In this document: in pieces, positions 29,472-39,100 of the stretch | Layout: every line of letters begins with the position of its first letter | Numbering within the stretch: position 1 is the first letter of the stretch | Source of the DNA: Methylopila henanensis | GTDB taxonomy: Bacteria > Pseudomonadota > Alphaproteobacteria > Rhizobiales > Methylopilaceae | Direction: 5' to 3' | Assembly: GCF_042681025.1 (NCBI RefSeq) | Contig: NZ_JBHUER010000014.1 | Coordinates: 1-64,000 of the forward strand | Length of the DNA stretch: 64,000 bases | The notes under the pieces: model-generated | Seen by the model: only the letters and a program-made list of their open reading frames with translations | What the model was told of the DNA's origin: nothing | The model's database searches: none | Translations under genes and position numbers: made by a program

Positions 29472-30218
29472 TCAGCCGCCCGGCGCCGGCGCGGGCACGC
29501 CGGCCGGCGCGGGATTCAGCGCCGGCGACCGCACGACCCGCCGGGTCGAGCGCGCCGGCAGCGGGCGCATCACCTGCTTCGTCGCTTCCACGATGTGGAC
29601 GCCTGCGAACGGCGACCACAGCCGCGCCCCGATCCGTTCGAAGGCGAAGGCGGAGCGCAGCATCAGCCCGCGCTCGACCGGCCACATGAACAGCGCCTCC
29701 TCCCAGCCTTCGGGCGTGAACAGGGCCTCGCGCAGCAGGTCGGTGAGCTGGCTGCGGCTGAAGGGGCGGCCGTGGCCGAACGGCGTCGTGTCGGTCTGCG
29801 CCCAGGCGCCGCGCCGGTTCGGCGCGACCACGATGAGCCGGCCGCCGGGCGCGAGGCAGCGCCAGGCCTCGCGCAGCACCTCGCCCGCGGCGTCGCTGGT
29901 CTCGAGCGCGTGCACCGCCACGACGCGGTCGACGGTCGCGTCCGGCAGCGGCCACATGTCGGCCTCCACCAGCGCCGAGCCGTTCGGGCCGGCCTCCGGC
30001 CAGGCGATCACGCCCTGATGCGCCGGCGAGAACGACAGCAGCCGCTCCGCCTCGCTCCGGAACACGCCGAGATAGGGGCTGGCGTAGCCGACGCCGAGCA
30101 CGCGCAGGCCGTTCACGGACGGCCAGCGCGCGCGCAGTTTGGCCCGCAGGATGCGCCGGGCGATCTCGCCGAGCGGCCGGGCGTAGAAATCGCGAAGGTC
30201 GACGACGTCGAGCGGCAT
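29472..30218 (-). CDS. class I SAM-dependent methyltransferase
   Basis: 248 residues. LRVLGVGYASPYLGVFRSEAERLL is a degenerate motif I, DMWPLPDATVDRVVAVHALE the acidic/motif II-III region, and EAWRCLAPGGRLIVVAPNRRGAWAQTDTTPFGHGRPFS the post-motif block. This type sits next to gloB in many Hyphomicrobiales, as here (divergent, 103 bp). Substrate unknown. It has a Pro/Ala-rich C-terminal tail (PALNPAPAGVPAPAPGG) and converges on metW with 10 nt between. Confidence 0.85.
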   Translation of the reverse strand: MPLDVVDLRDFYARPLGEIARRILRAKLRARWPSVNGLRVLGVGYASPYLGVFRSEAERLLSFSPAHQGVIAWPEAGPNGSALVEADMWPLPDATVDRVVAVHALETSDAAGEVLREAWRCLAPGGRLIVVAPNRRGAWAQTDTTPFGHGRPFSRSQLTDLLREALFTPEGWEEALFMWPVERGLMLRSAFAFERIGARLWSPFAGVHIVEATKQVMRPLPARSTRRVVRSPALNPAPAGVPAPAPGG

Positions 30219-30321
30219 GCTGCTTATGTAGCGGTCTGGTCGCCCGCTGGCGACTCACGAGACCGCCGCCTTGACCTGCCGGGCGCAGACCCCAGTCTAG
30301 GCGGCGAACGCTGGAGACCGC

Positions 30322-31089
30322 ATGCCCGCCGACATCGTCCTCATTCCCTGCCTGTCCGACAATTACGCCGTGCTGCTCGCCGACGAGGAGAGCGGAACGG
30401 TCGCGCTGGTCGACGCCCCGGAGGCCGAGCCGATCCTGGCCGCGCTCGACGCGCGCGGCTGGACGCTGACCCACGTGCTGATCACCCACAAGCACCCGGA
30501 CCATATTAACGGGCTGCCCGGGCTGAAGCGGCGCTTCGCGCCGACGGTGTTCGGCCCCGCGGCGGAGGCCGCCGCGATCCCGGGGCTCGACGTCACGCTC
30601 AGTGAGGGCGACGTGGCCGAGGTCGGGCCATGGTCGTTCGAGGTGATCGCGACCCCCGGACACACCAAGGGCCACATCGTCTATCACGAGCCGACCGAAC
30701 GCTGGCTGTTCGCCGGCGACACGCTGTTCGTGATGGGCTGCGGCCGGCTGTTCGAGGACATGCCGCAGGCGATGTGGCGCTCGCTTTCCAAGCTCGCGGC
30801 GCTTCCGAACGAGACGCGGGTCTGGTGCGGCCACGAGTACACGCTCTCGAACGCGCGCTTCTGCGCTGGTGTCCTGCCGGACGATCCGGCGATCGGCGAA
30901 CGGCTCAAGCGGGTCGAGGCCGATCGCGCGGCGGGGCGGGCGACCGTCCCCTCCACGATCGGCGCCGAGAAGGCGACCAACGTCTTTCTCCGCGCCGCCG
31001 AGAGCAAGGTGGCGGCGGCGGTCGGGCTCGAGGGCGACGACCCGGCCGCGACCTTCGCGGAGCTCCGTGAGCGGAAGAACCGCGGATGA
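30322..31089 (+). CDS. gloB: hydroxyacylglutathione hydrolase (glyoxalase II)
   Basis: 255 residues, metallo-beta-lactamase fold. It hydrolyses S-lactoylglutathione to lactate and glutathione, ending the methylglyoxal detoxification route. Metal ligands THKHPDH, PGHTKGHI, FAGDTLF and CGHEYT are all present; the residue between the first two His is Lys rather than the more usual His, but it is not a metal ligand. The C-terminal helical domain ends TNVFLRAAESKVAAAVG...FAELRERKN, typical of GloB. GGAG precedes the ATG. Stop overlaps the next start (ATGA). Confidence 0.95.
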   Translation: MPADIVLIPCLSDNYAVLLADEESGTVALVDAPEAEPILAALDARGWTLTHVLITHKHPDHINGLPGLKRRFAPTVFGPAAEAAAIPGLDVTLSEGDVAEVGPWSFEVIATPGHTKGHIVYHEPTERWLFAGDTLFVMGCGRLFEDMPQAMWRSLSKLAALPNETRVWCGHEYTLSNARFCAGVLPDDPAIGERLKRVEADRAAGRATVPSTIGAEKATNVFLRAAESKVAAAVGLEGDDPAATFAELRERKNRG

Positions 31090-31535
31090 GCGGCGGGCCC
31101 GGATCATCCGCCGCGGAGATCATCCGCGAGCTTGGCCTGCAGCCCCACCCCGAGGGCGGCCATTTCCGCGAGACATTCCGCGATCCGGCGACGGACGCCG
31201 CGGGCCGGTCGCGTTCGACCGCGATCTATTTCCTGCTCGCGGCCGGCGAGGCGTCGCACTGGCACCGCGTCGACGCGGTCGAGGTCTGGCACCACTACGC
31301 CGGAGCGCCGCTGGAGCTGTCGCTGTCGGCGGACGGCCGGACGGTGGACACCCATCGGCTCGGGCCGGATTTCGCGGCAGGCGACGCGCCGCAGGTCGTC
31401 GTGCCGACGGGCTGGTGGCAGGCCGCGCGATCGCTCGGGGACTGGACGCTGGTCGGCTGCACCGTCGCGCCGGGCTTCGATTTCGTGGGCTTCGAGCTCG
31501 CGCCGCCGGACTGGGCGCCCTCAGCCCGGCCTTGA
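31086..31535 (+). CDS. cupin protein, DUF985 family
   Basis: 149 residues matching DUF985 cupins: IIRELGLQPHPEGGHFRETFR, STAIYFLLAAGEASHWHRVDAVEVWHHYAGAPLEL, then QVVVPTGWWQAARSLGDWTLVGCTVAPGFDFVGFE. The conserved His residues (SHWHRVD, EVWHHY) suggest a metal site. Related proteins are described as epimerase-like or sugar-binding but no reaction is established. Coupled to gloB by an ATGA overlap, so it may join in carbonyl metabolism. Confidence 0.9.
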   Translation: MSGGPGSSAAEIIRELGLQPHPEGGHFRETFRDPATDAAGRSRSTAIYFLLAAGEASHWHRVDAVEVWHHYAGAPLELSLSADGRTVDTHRLGPDFAAGDAPQVVVPTGWWQAARSLGDWTLVGCTVAPGFDFVGFELAPPDWAPSARP

Positions 31536-32423
31536 GTCCTCCACAGACGGCGTATCGCCGGCGCGCCGCCGTCCGCCGAAGGTCGCGACCAGCGCGCCGC
31601 CGACGATGAGCGCGCAGGCGAGGCCGAGCGCAGGCGTCGCCTCGGCGTAGCCGGTCGCGACCAGCAGCAGCGTCGACAGCGCCGGCGCGGCGTAGGCCGC
31701 GACGCCGAGCAGCCGCACGTCGCCACGCTTCATGCCGACGTCCCAGAGGTAGAACGCCGCGCCGACCGGTCCGAGACCTAGCGCGACCACGCCGCCCCAT
31801 TCGGCGGCGCCCGCGGGCCAGACCGCCGGTTCGAGCGCGAGGTGGCAGAGCGCGGCGAGCGCCGCCGTGCCGAGGCAGAAGCCCGCCACCGCTTCGGTCG
31901 GCACGGCGTGGAACAGCCGCGAGCTCACCGAATACGCCGCCCAGATGACCGCGCAGGCGACGGCGGAGGCGTATCCCGGCAGATGGGCCGCCTCGAAGCC
32001 GAGGCCGCCCGAGCGCGCGGCGATCAGCGTCGCCGCTCCGGCGAGCCCGAGCGCTGCGCCGACCACGTGGCGCACGGTCAGCCCGCCGCCGGGCAGCAGC
32101 GCCGAGAACAGCACGATCAGCAGCGGCCAGAGATAGGCGACCAGGCTCGCCTCCGCCGGAGGGCTGAGCTTGAGGGCGGTGAAGTAGAAGAAGTGGAAGC
32201 CGAACAGGCCGCCGACGCCGTGCAGCCACACGGACCACGGTTGCCGGAGGGCCGCGAGGCCGCCGGGCCGGAGCGCCGCGACAGCGAGCCCGAGCAGGCC
32301 GCCGATCGCGAAGGTGAGGGCGGTCAGCAGGAATGGCGGCGTCGCGCCGGTCGCCGCGGTGAACAGCGCGAGCGTCGCCCAGAGCAGGATCGCCCCGCCG
32401 CCGGTCAGGGTTGCGCGGTTCAT
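31521..32423 (-). CDS. EamA-family exporter, YddG-like
   Basis: 300 residues, ten membrane helices in two EamA repeats. The sequences GGAILLWATLALFTAATGATPPFLLTALTFAIGG and LFGFHFFYFTALKLSPPAEASLVAYLWPLLIVLFSA are typical of the YddG aromatic amino-acid exporter group, and WDVGMKRGDVRLLGVAAYAAPALSTLLL the second half. It probably exports amino acids or analogues. Its 3' end overlaps the convergent cupin gene by 15 nt. Confidence 0.88.
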   Translation of the reverse strand: MNRATLTGGGAILLWATLALFTAATGATPPFLLTALTFAIGGLLGLAVAALRPGGLAALRQPWSVWLHGVGGLFGFHFFYFTALKLSPPAEASLVAYLWPLLIVLFSALLPGGGLTVRHVVGAALGLAGAATLIAARSGGLGFEAAHLPGYASAVACAVIWAAYSVSSRLFHAVPTEAVAGFCLGTAALAALCHLALEPAVWPAGAAEWGGVVALGLGPVGAAFYLWDVGMKRGDVRLLGVAAYAAPALSTLLLVATGYAEATPALGLACALIVGGALVATFGGRRRAGDTPSVEDSRPG

Positions 32424-32525
32424 GGACGGAACGGCGCTGCGGCGCGCATGGGGACGAAGCCTCTCGTCGGTGTCGGCGAGGGCGGTGTAGCGCGGCTTCG
32501 CGGGCCGGTTAAGCCTTCAGTCGCA

Positions 32526-32675
32526 TCAGACCGCGCGGCGTCCGGTCACGAGCCGATAGATCAGGATGGCCGCCGCGGCGAGCAGGAGCAGGTGGATCAG
32601 CGCGCCGCTGACCTTGAACACGATGAAGCTCAGCGCCCAGACGATCACCAGGATCGCGATCAAAGCCCACGGCAT
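32526..32675 (-). CDS. small two-helix membrane protein (lmo0937/DUF5670 type)
   Basis: 49 residues: MPWALIAILVIVWALSFIVF forms helix one, GALIHLLLLAAAAILIYRLV helix two, ending in TGRRAV. This pattern matches the lmo0937 family of tiny membrane proteins found in many bacteria with no known function. GGGGAG lies about 10 nt upstream of the ATG at 32675; the upstream open frame is Arg-rich and rejected. Confidence 0.8.
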   Translation of the reverse strand: MPWALIAILVIVWALSFIVFKVSGALIHLLLLAAAAILIYRLVTGRRAV

Positions 32676-32878
32676 GGCGTTTCGACTCCCCACAAGGCGG
32701 CAGGCCGGGCCGATCCGGCGGGCCGCGGCGGAGGCGGATATAGCCCGCCGCGCCACGCCGCCAAGCCCCGGCCGCCGACCTGCGCGCCGGCTTCGCGCGG
32801 CCGGCGGGCGCCGTTTCGCGCGCCGGTGTGACGTCTCGAATCTTGACACCGCGGCCCGTCTCCCGGATGCCTTGGGGG

Positions 32879-33244
32879 ATGGTCGGTGTGTCGAAGACGA
32901 GTTCGTCGAAGGTCACGCGCTTCTGCGCGCGGCTCGCGATGGCCTTGTGCCTTGTCCTCATCGGCCTCGGCGGCGCCGTCGAGCGCGGCCAGCCGGAGCA
33001 TGCCGGCCTCGACTCCGAGATCGCGCTCGCCGTCTCCACGGACGCCGGGCAGGGGACGGAGGGCGCCGACGGCAAGGCGCTCGGCTCCATCGACCATGGC
33101 TGCCACGGCTGCGCGGCGGTCGCGCGGCCGCTGCCGCTCGGCGCGGCGACCCTGGTCGTCTTCCAGGAGCGGCTCGCCTGGGCCTCGGCTCCCTCGGCTT
33201 CGGGCCGCGAGCCGCTCATCGACCTGCCGCCTCCACGCGCCTGA
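32879..33244 (+). CDS. small secreted Cys/His protein at head of metal-efflux operon
   Basis: About 120 residues. ATG 32879 or, better placed relative to the GGGGG at 32874-32878, GTG 32888. A signal peptide (TRFCARLAMALCLVLIGLGGAVERG) precedes a mature domain with the metal-ligand-like segment SIDHGCHGCAAVARP. It stands first in line before czcC, where Cupriavidus has CzcI, a small periplasmic regulatory protein; sequence homology to CzcI is not obvious, so the equivalence is positional. No DNA-binding regulator is adjacent. Confidence 0.65.
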   Translation: MVGVSKTSSSKVTRFCARLAMALCLVLIGLGGAVERGQPEHAGLDSEIALAVSTDAGQGTEGADGKALGSIDHGCHGCAAVARPLPLGAATLVVFQERLAWASAPSASGREPLIDLPPPRA

Positions 33245-33312
33245 CCTGAACGCTTCCGTGCCGACGCGCGCGTGACGCGCGCGTTCCCGCTCGCGTGTTT
33301 TCAGGTTGGATC

Positions 33313-34584
33313 ATGCTTTTCAGAACCCGCGCGCTCGCGCTGGGGGCGGCGCTCGCGCTGCTGCCCGCGCCGGCGACGCACGCCGCGTCCTCCACGCGGA
33401 CCCTTACGCTTTCGCAGGCGCTGTCCCGCGCCGTCGCCTCGCATCCCGGCCTCGCCGCCGCGGATCGGGAGATAGGCGCCGCCTCGGGGCGCGGCGTCCA
33501 GTCGGGCGCCTTCCCCAATCCCGAGCTGTCCTTCGAGCTCGACAACGCCTTCGGCTCGAAGGAGAAGCGCAATCTCGACGCCGCCGAGACGACGCTGCAG
33601 ATCAGCCAGCTGTTCGAACTCGGGGGCAAGCGCGGCGCCCGCATGGCGGCGGCCGCGGCGGAGATCGACGCCGCGCGCTGGGACCGGGGCGCGACGCGGC
33701 TGCAGGTGCTGGCGGAGACCGCCGAGGCCTTCGCGCGGACGCTCGGCGCCCAGCGGCGCGTGGTCGAGCTCGAGAATCAGGTCGAGGATCTCGATCGCCT
33801 CACGCCGCTGCTGCAGCGGCGCGTCGAGGCCGGCGCCTCGTCGAGCGCCGAGATCGCGCGGGGCCGGCTCGCGACCGAGACGACGCGCGTCGAACTCGCC
33901 AAGGGCCGGGCGGCGTTCCAGGCGGCCCGGCGCGAGCTTTCGGTCCTGATCGGGGAGAGGGCGCCGTCCTTCGCCACGGTCGGCGGCGATCTCGCGCGCA
34001 TCGGCGCGCCGCCGTCCTTCGACGTCCTGATGGCGCGGGCGCGCCAGAACCCGCAGCTCACGCGCTTCACCGCGGTGAAGGCGCAGCGGCGCGCGCTGCT
34101 GGCGCAGGCCCAGGCGCAGGCCATCCCGGACGTCACGGCCGGCGTCGGATGGCGGCACTACCGCGAGGACAGGTCGAACGCCGTCATGGCCTCGCTCAGC
34201 GTGCCGCTGCCGGCGTTCGACCGGAATCGCGGCGGCGTGATCGAGGCGACCGAAACGCTCGCCAAGACGGACGCCGAACGGGCCGCCGCCGAGCGCGCCC
34301 TGACGGTGATGGTCGGGCGCGCCTATGACGCGCTCCGCGGCGCCTATGACGAGGCCCGGCTCACCCGCGCCAGCGTCCTGCCGGTCGCGCGCGAGGCCTA
34401 TGAGGCCGTCCGCTCCGGCTATGCCGAAGGGCGCTACTCGCTGCTCGAGCTGCTCGAGGCGCGCGCCGCGCTGTCCGAGGCCACCCTCAAGGAGATCGAC
34501 GCGCTCGTCTCCTTCCACGCGACGCTCGCCAGCCTCGAAGGGCTGACGGGATCCGCCCTCGTCCTGTCCCGGAGAGCCCAATGA
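33313..34584 (+). CDS. czcC: outer-membrane factor of RND metal efflux (CzcC-like)
   Basis: 423 residues from ATG 33313 (AGGTTGGA upstream). Signal peptide LFRTRALALGAALALLPAPATHA, then two TolC-type outer-membrane efflux repeats: TLTLSQALSRAVASHPGLAAAD and NPELSFELDNAFG...ISQLFELGGKRGARMAAA in the first half; IPDVTAGVGWRHYREDRSNAVMASLSVPLPAFDRNRGG and YAEGRYSLLELLEARAAL in the second. It forms the trimeric outer-membrane channel of the pump. Its stop overlaps the next small gene (ATGA). Confidence 0.93.
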   Translation: MLFRTRALALGAALALLPAPATHAASSTRTLTLSQALSRAVASHPGLAAADREIGAASGRGVQSGAFPNPELSFELDNAFGSKEKRNLDAAETTLQISQLFELGGKRGARMAAAAAEIDAARWDRGATRLQVLAETAEAFARTLGAQRRVVELENQVEDLDRLTPLLQRRVEAGASSSAEIARGRLATETTRVELAKGRAAFQAARRELSVLIGERAPSFATVGGDLARIGAPPSFDVLMARARQNPQLTRFTAVKAQRRALLAQAQAQAIPDVTAGVGWRHYREDRSNAVMASLSVPLPAFDRNRGGVIEATETLAKTDAERAAAERALTVMVGRAYDALRGAYDEARLTRASVLPVAREAYEAVRSGYAEGRYSLLELLEARAALSEATLKEIDALVSFHATLASLEGLTGSALVLSRRAQ

Positions 34585-34871
34585 CCTCCCGTTCCACCGT
34601 TCTCGCGTCCGCCGCCTTTGGCCTGATCGCGCTTGCGACGCCGGTCGCCGCGGAGGCCGCCCCGCGTTGCGACGACCGCGCCGGCGCGGTCCGGCACGGC
34701 GCCCGCGACGGCCACGATCATGCGATCGGCCCGGAGCACCGCGGCCACCGCCACGGCCAGAAGACCCACAACTTCAAAGGCTATGCGCTGAAGCCGCGCT
34801 GCGCCGGCCCGGCGCCGTCGGCGCGGCCGACGCCCGGCCTGACGCCCTCGAGCCGGAGCGACCGCTCATGA
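34581..34871 (+). CDS. small secreted His-rich protein between czcC and czcB
   Basis: 96 residues: signal peptide (TVLASAAFGLIALATPVAAEA), then a mature part with seven His in 25 residues (HGARDGHDHAIGPEHRGHRH around 39-58, H63) and Cys30 and Cys74. The tail is Pro/Ser-rich. ATGA overlaps at both ends lock it into the czc operon. Composition suggests a periplasmic metal-binding or metallochaperone role. I do not recognise a family. Confidence 0.7.
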   Translation: MTSRSTVLASAAFGLIALATPVAAEAAPRCDDRAGAVRHGARDGHDHAIGPEHRGHRHGQKTHNFKGYALKPRCAGPAPSARPTPGLTPSSRSDRS

Positions 34872-36103
34872 GCCGTTCGCTTCTTCGCGACGCCGCCGTC
34901 CTCGTGGTCGGGGGCGCCGTCGGCGCCGGCGGGCTCTACGCCGTCCAGCAGGGCCCCTCGGCCATCGCCGCCCGGGCGCTCGCGCTTTACTCCGGCCTGA
35001 TGGGCGGCGAGGGCCACGCCCATGCCGAAGCCCCGGCCAAGGCGGCGGCCGCGGACGATCACGACAAGGACGACGGTCACAGCCATGGCGCGGACGACGC
35101 CCACGCCGGGGACGACGGCCACGATCATGGTTCCGGGAAGGAGGACGGCCACGGCCATGACGCGCCGAAGCCCGGGGCCGACGCGGACGCGCCGGCGCAG
35201 GCGGCGGCGGTCGGTTCAGGCGACGACGGACATGGCCACGGCGCCGGGAAGGACGACGACGGTCATGGCCATGGCGCGGAGCTTCCCGAAGGCGTCGTCG
35301 AACTCGGCGACGCCAAGGTGAAGGCCGCGGGCGTCGTGCTGGAGACGGTCGGGGCCTCGACGCTGCGGGAGGAGCTGCAGCTCAACGGCATCGTGCAGGC
35401 CAATCAGGAGGCGGTGGCGCAGGTGACGCCGCGCTTTCCCGGCGTCATCCGCACCCTCGCCAAGCGCCTCGGCGACGAGGTGAAGAAGGGCGACCTGCTG
35501 GCGGTGGTCGAAAGCAACCAGAGCCTGACCACCTACGAACTCCGGGCGCCCATGTCCGGCGTCGTCACCGAGCGCCAGGCCTCGTTCGGCGAATATGTCT
35601 CCGAGCAGAAGCCCGCCTTCGTCGTGACGGACCTCTCGACGCTCTGGGTCGATTTCTCCGTCTACCGCCGGGATCTCGCCAAGGTCTCGGTCGGCGCGGC
35701 GGTGCGGGTCGATCCCGAGGACGGCGGAGCGCCGATCGAGGCGAAAATCTCCTATCTCTCGCCGATCGGCACCGCCGACACCCAGAGCGCCGTGGCCCGG
35801 GTCGTGATCCCGAACGACGGCCGCTTCCGGCCGGGCCTGTTCGCCACCGGAGCGCTCGCCACCGCCGAACGAAGCGTGCCGCTGGCCGTGTCCGTCGACG
35901 CGGTCCAGACGCTCGAAGGCCGCGAGGTGGTGTTCGTCCGCGAGGGCGACCGCTTCGCCGCCCGCGACGTGACGCTCGGCCGCCGCGACGGCCGCGTGGT
36001 GGAGGTCATGTCCGGCCTCCGCGCCGGCGAGGCCTACGCTGCGCGCAACAGCTTCGTGGTGAAGGCCGAACTCGCCAAGGGGAGCGCGAGCCATGAGCAT
36101 TGA
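34868..36103 (+). CDS. czcB: RND efflux membrane-fusion protein (CzcB-like)
   Basis: 411 residues from the ATG overlapping the His-rich gene's stop. One membrane helix (AAVLVVGGAVGAGGLYAVQQ), then a His/Asp/Gly-rich insert of about 90 residues (50-136, 14 His in HGH/HSH/HDH units), then the adaptor core: LREELQLNGIVQANQEAVAQVTPRFPGVI, lipoyl half-motifs ...KGDLLAVVESNQSLTTYELRAPMSGVVTERQ and FGEYVSEQKPAFVVTDLSTLWVDFSVYRRDL, typical of CzcB. It ends ASHEH. The insert probably binds Zn/Co/Ni ions in the periplasm and funnels them to CzcA. Confidence 0.93.
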   Translation: MSRSLLRDAAVLVVGGAVGAGGLYAVQQGPSAIAARALALYSGLMGGEGHAHAEAPAKAAAADDHDKDDGHSHGADDAHAGDDGHDHGSGKEDGHGHDAPKPGADADAPAQAAAVGSGDDGHGHGAGKDDDGHGHGAELPEGVVELGDAKVKAAGVVLETVGASTLREELQLNGIVQANQEAVAQVTPRFPGVIRTLAKRLGDEVKKGDLLAVVESNQSLTTYELRAPMSGVVTERQASFGEYVSEQKPAFVVTDLSTLWVDFSVYRRDLAKVSVGAAVRVDPEDGGAPIEAKISYLSPIGTADTQSAVARVVIPNDGRFRPGLFATGALATAERSVPLAVSVDAVQTLEGREVVFVREGDRFAARDVTLGRRDGRVVEVMSGLRAGEAYAARNSFVVKAELAKGSASHEH

Positions 36104-36145
36104 GGCTTTCGGGCAGGTCCGCGACGCTGGCCGGAGCGCCCGGCC

Positions 36146-39100
36146 ATGATCGAGCGCATTCTCGCCTTCTCGATCGCCCGGCGCTGGCTGGTGATGTTCG
36201 CCTGCCTCGGCGTGGCGGCGCTCGGCGCGTGGAGCTTCATGCGCCTGCCGATCGACGCGGTCCCGGACATCACCAACGTTCAGGTGCAGATCAACACCAC
36301 CGCGCCGGGCTTCTCGCCGCTGGAGGTGGAGCAGCGCATCACCTTCCCGCTGGAGACCAGCATGGGCGGGCTGCCGGGCCTGGACTACACCCGCTCCCTG
36401 TCCCGCTACGGCCTCGCGCAGGTCACGGTGGTGTTCAAGGACGGCACCGACATCTACTTCGCGCGCCAGCTCGTTAACGAACGCCTGAGCCAGGTGAAGG
36501 ACCAGTTTCCGCCGGCGACCGAAACCGCCATGGGGCCGATCTCCACCGGCCTCGGCGAGATCTACAACTATGTGGTCGACGCCCGGCCCGGCGCGACGAA
36601 GCCGGACGGCTCGGCCTACAGCCCCGCCGATCTCAGGACGATCCAGGACTGGATCATCACGCCCCAGCTCCGCACCGTGCCGGGCGTCGTCGAGGTCAAC
36701 ACCATCGGCGGCTACGAACGGCAGCTTCACGTTCTGCCAAACCCGGCGCGGCTGATGGCCTACGGCCTGACCTTCCGGGACGTGATGACGGCGCTCAGCG
36801 CCAACAACGCCAATGTGGGCGCCGGCTACATCGAGCGGAACGGCGAGCAATATCTGGTGCGCACGCCGGGGCAGGCGCTCTCGGCGGAGGACGTGGGCGC
36901 CATCGTCATCAACGCCCATGCGGGCACGCCGGTCCGGGTGTCGGACGTGGCCGAGGTGAAGGACGGCCTGGAGCTGCGCAACGGCGCCGCCACGCTCAAC
37001 GGCCATGAGGTGGTGCTCGGCACCACCATGCTGCTGATCGGGGAGAACAGCCGCACGGTCGCGGAGCGCGTCGCGAACAAGCTCGGCGAGGTGCGGAAGT
37101 CGCTGCCGGAAGGGGTCGAGGCGCGGCCGGTCTACGACCGCTCGACGCTGGTGGAGGCCACCATCGCCACCGTCGAGAAGAATCTCGTCGAGGGTGCGCT
37201 GTTCGTGATCGCGGTGCTGTTCCTGCTGCTCGGCAACATCCGGGCGGCGATCGTGACAGCCTGCGTCATCCCGCTCGCCATGCTCTTCACCATCACCGGC
37301 ATGGTGGAGAACAGGGTATCGGCGAACCTGATGAGCCTCGGCGCGATCGACTTCGGCGTCATTATCGACGGCGCCGTCATCATCGTGGAGAACTGCCTGC
37401 GCCTGCTGGCGCACGAGCAGGCGCGCCGGGGCCGGCTGCTGACCATGCCGGAGCGGTTCGAGACCATCTTGGCCGGCGCAAGCGAGGTCGTCCGGCCGAG
37501 CCTGTTCGGCACCATGATCATCGCGGTGGTCTATCTGCCGGTGCTCACGCTCACGGGCGTGGAAGGCAAGATGTTCACGCCGATGGCGGTGACGGTGCTG
37601 ATGGCGCTGCTCGGCGCCTCGATCTTCTCCATGACCTTCGTGCCGGCCGCGATCGCTATCTTCGTCACGGGCCGCGTCCAGGAGAAGGAGAACTGGTTCA
37701 TGCGGGGCGCCCGCGTGACCTACAAGCCGCTGCTCGGGCTGATGATCCGGCTGCGCTGGGTCGTGGCGCCGGCGGCGGCCGCGCTGGTGATCGTGACCGG
37801 GATCGCCGCCTCGCGCATGGGCGGCGAGTTCATCCCGAGCCTCGACGAGGGCGACGCGGCCGTGCAGGCGCTGCGCGTGCCGGGCACAAGCCTCACCCAG
37901 TCACTCGAAATGCAGACGGCGCTCGAGAAACGTCTGCTGCAGTTGCCGGAGGTGAAGGAGGTGTTCGCCCGCACCGGCGTCGCCGAGGTGGCGACCGACG
38001 CCATGCCGCCGTCGATCTCCGACGGCTACGTGATGCTGAAACCCCGGTCGGAATGGCCTGATCCGAAGAAGACCAAGGCCGAGCTTATGGAGGACGTGGA
38101 GAAGGCCGCGGAGGAGATCCCGGGCTCGAACTACGAGCTGTCGCAGCCGATCCAGCTCCGCTTCAACGAGCTGATCTCGGGCGTGCGCTCGGACGTGGGC
38201 GTGAAGATCTTCGGCGACGACCTCGACACGCTGCTGAAGGTGGCGGGCGAGGTCCAGGCCGTCCTCCAGAAGGTCCCCGGCGCGGCGGACGTGAAGACCG
38301 AGCAGGTCGCCGGCCTGCCGATTCTGACCGTCAAGCTCGACCGGGCGGCGCTGGCCCGCCACGGCGTCAGCATCGCCGACGTGCAGGAGATCGTGGAGAT
38401 CGCGGTCGGAGGCAAGGAGGCCGGGCAGATCTTCGAGGGCGACCGTCGCTTCGACATCGTGATGCGGCTGCCCGAGCGGCTGCGCACCGACATCGAGGCG
38501 CTGAAGGCCCTGCCGGTGCCCCTCCCGGCGCCGGACGGCGGCGAGCCGCAGGCGACGCCCGCGGTCTTCGGCGCTCCCGCCTCCCGGGTCCGCTACGTTC
38601 CGCTCGCGACGCTCGCCGCGCTGGAGGTGGCGCCGGGGCCGAACCAGATCAGCCGCGAGAACGGCAAGCGCCGCATCGTGGTGTCGGCCAATGTGCGCGA
38701 CCGGGACCTCGGCTCGTTCGTGGGCGAGGCGCAGCGGGCCATCGGCGACGGGGTGAAGCTTCCCGCCGGCTACTGGATCGGCTGGGGCGGGCAGTTCGAG
38801 CAGCTCGTCTCCGCCACCGAGCGGCTCGCCATCGTGACGCCGATCGCGCTCGGGCTGATCTTCGTGCTGCTGTTCATGAGCCTCGGTTCGTTCAAGGACG
38901 CCGCGCTGGTGTTCTCCGGCGTGCCGCTGGCGCTGACCGGGGGCGTCGCGGCGCTGCTCCTCCGCGACATCCCGCTGTCGATCTCGGCGGGCGTCGGTTT
39001 CATCGCCCTGTCGGGGGTCGCGGTGCTGAACGGCCTCGTGATCATCGCCTTCATCCAGAAGCTGAGGGCGCAGGGGAAGGAGCTGATCGAGGCCGTGACG

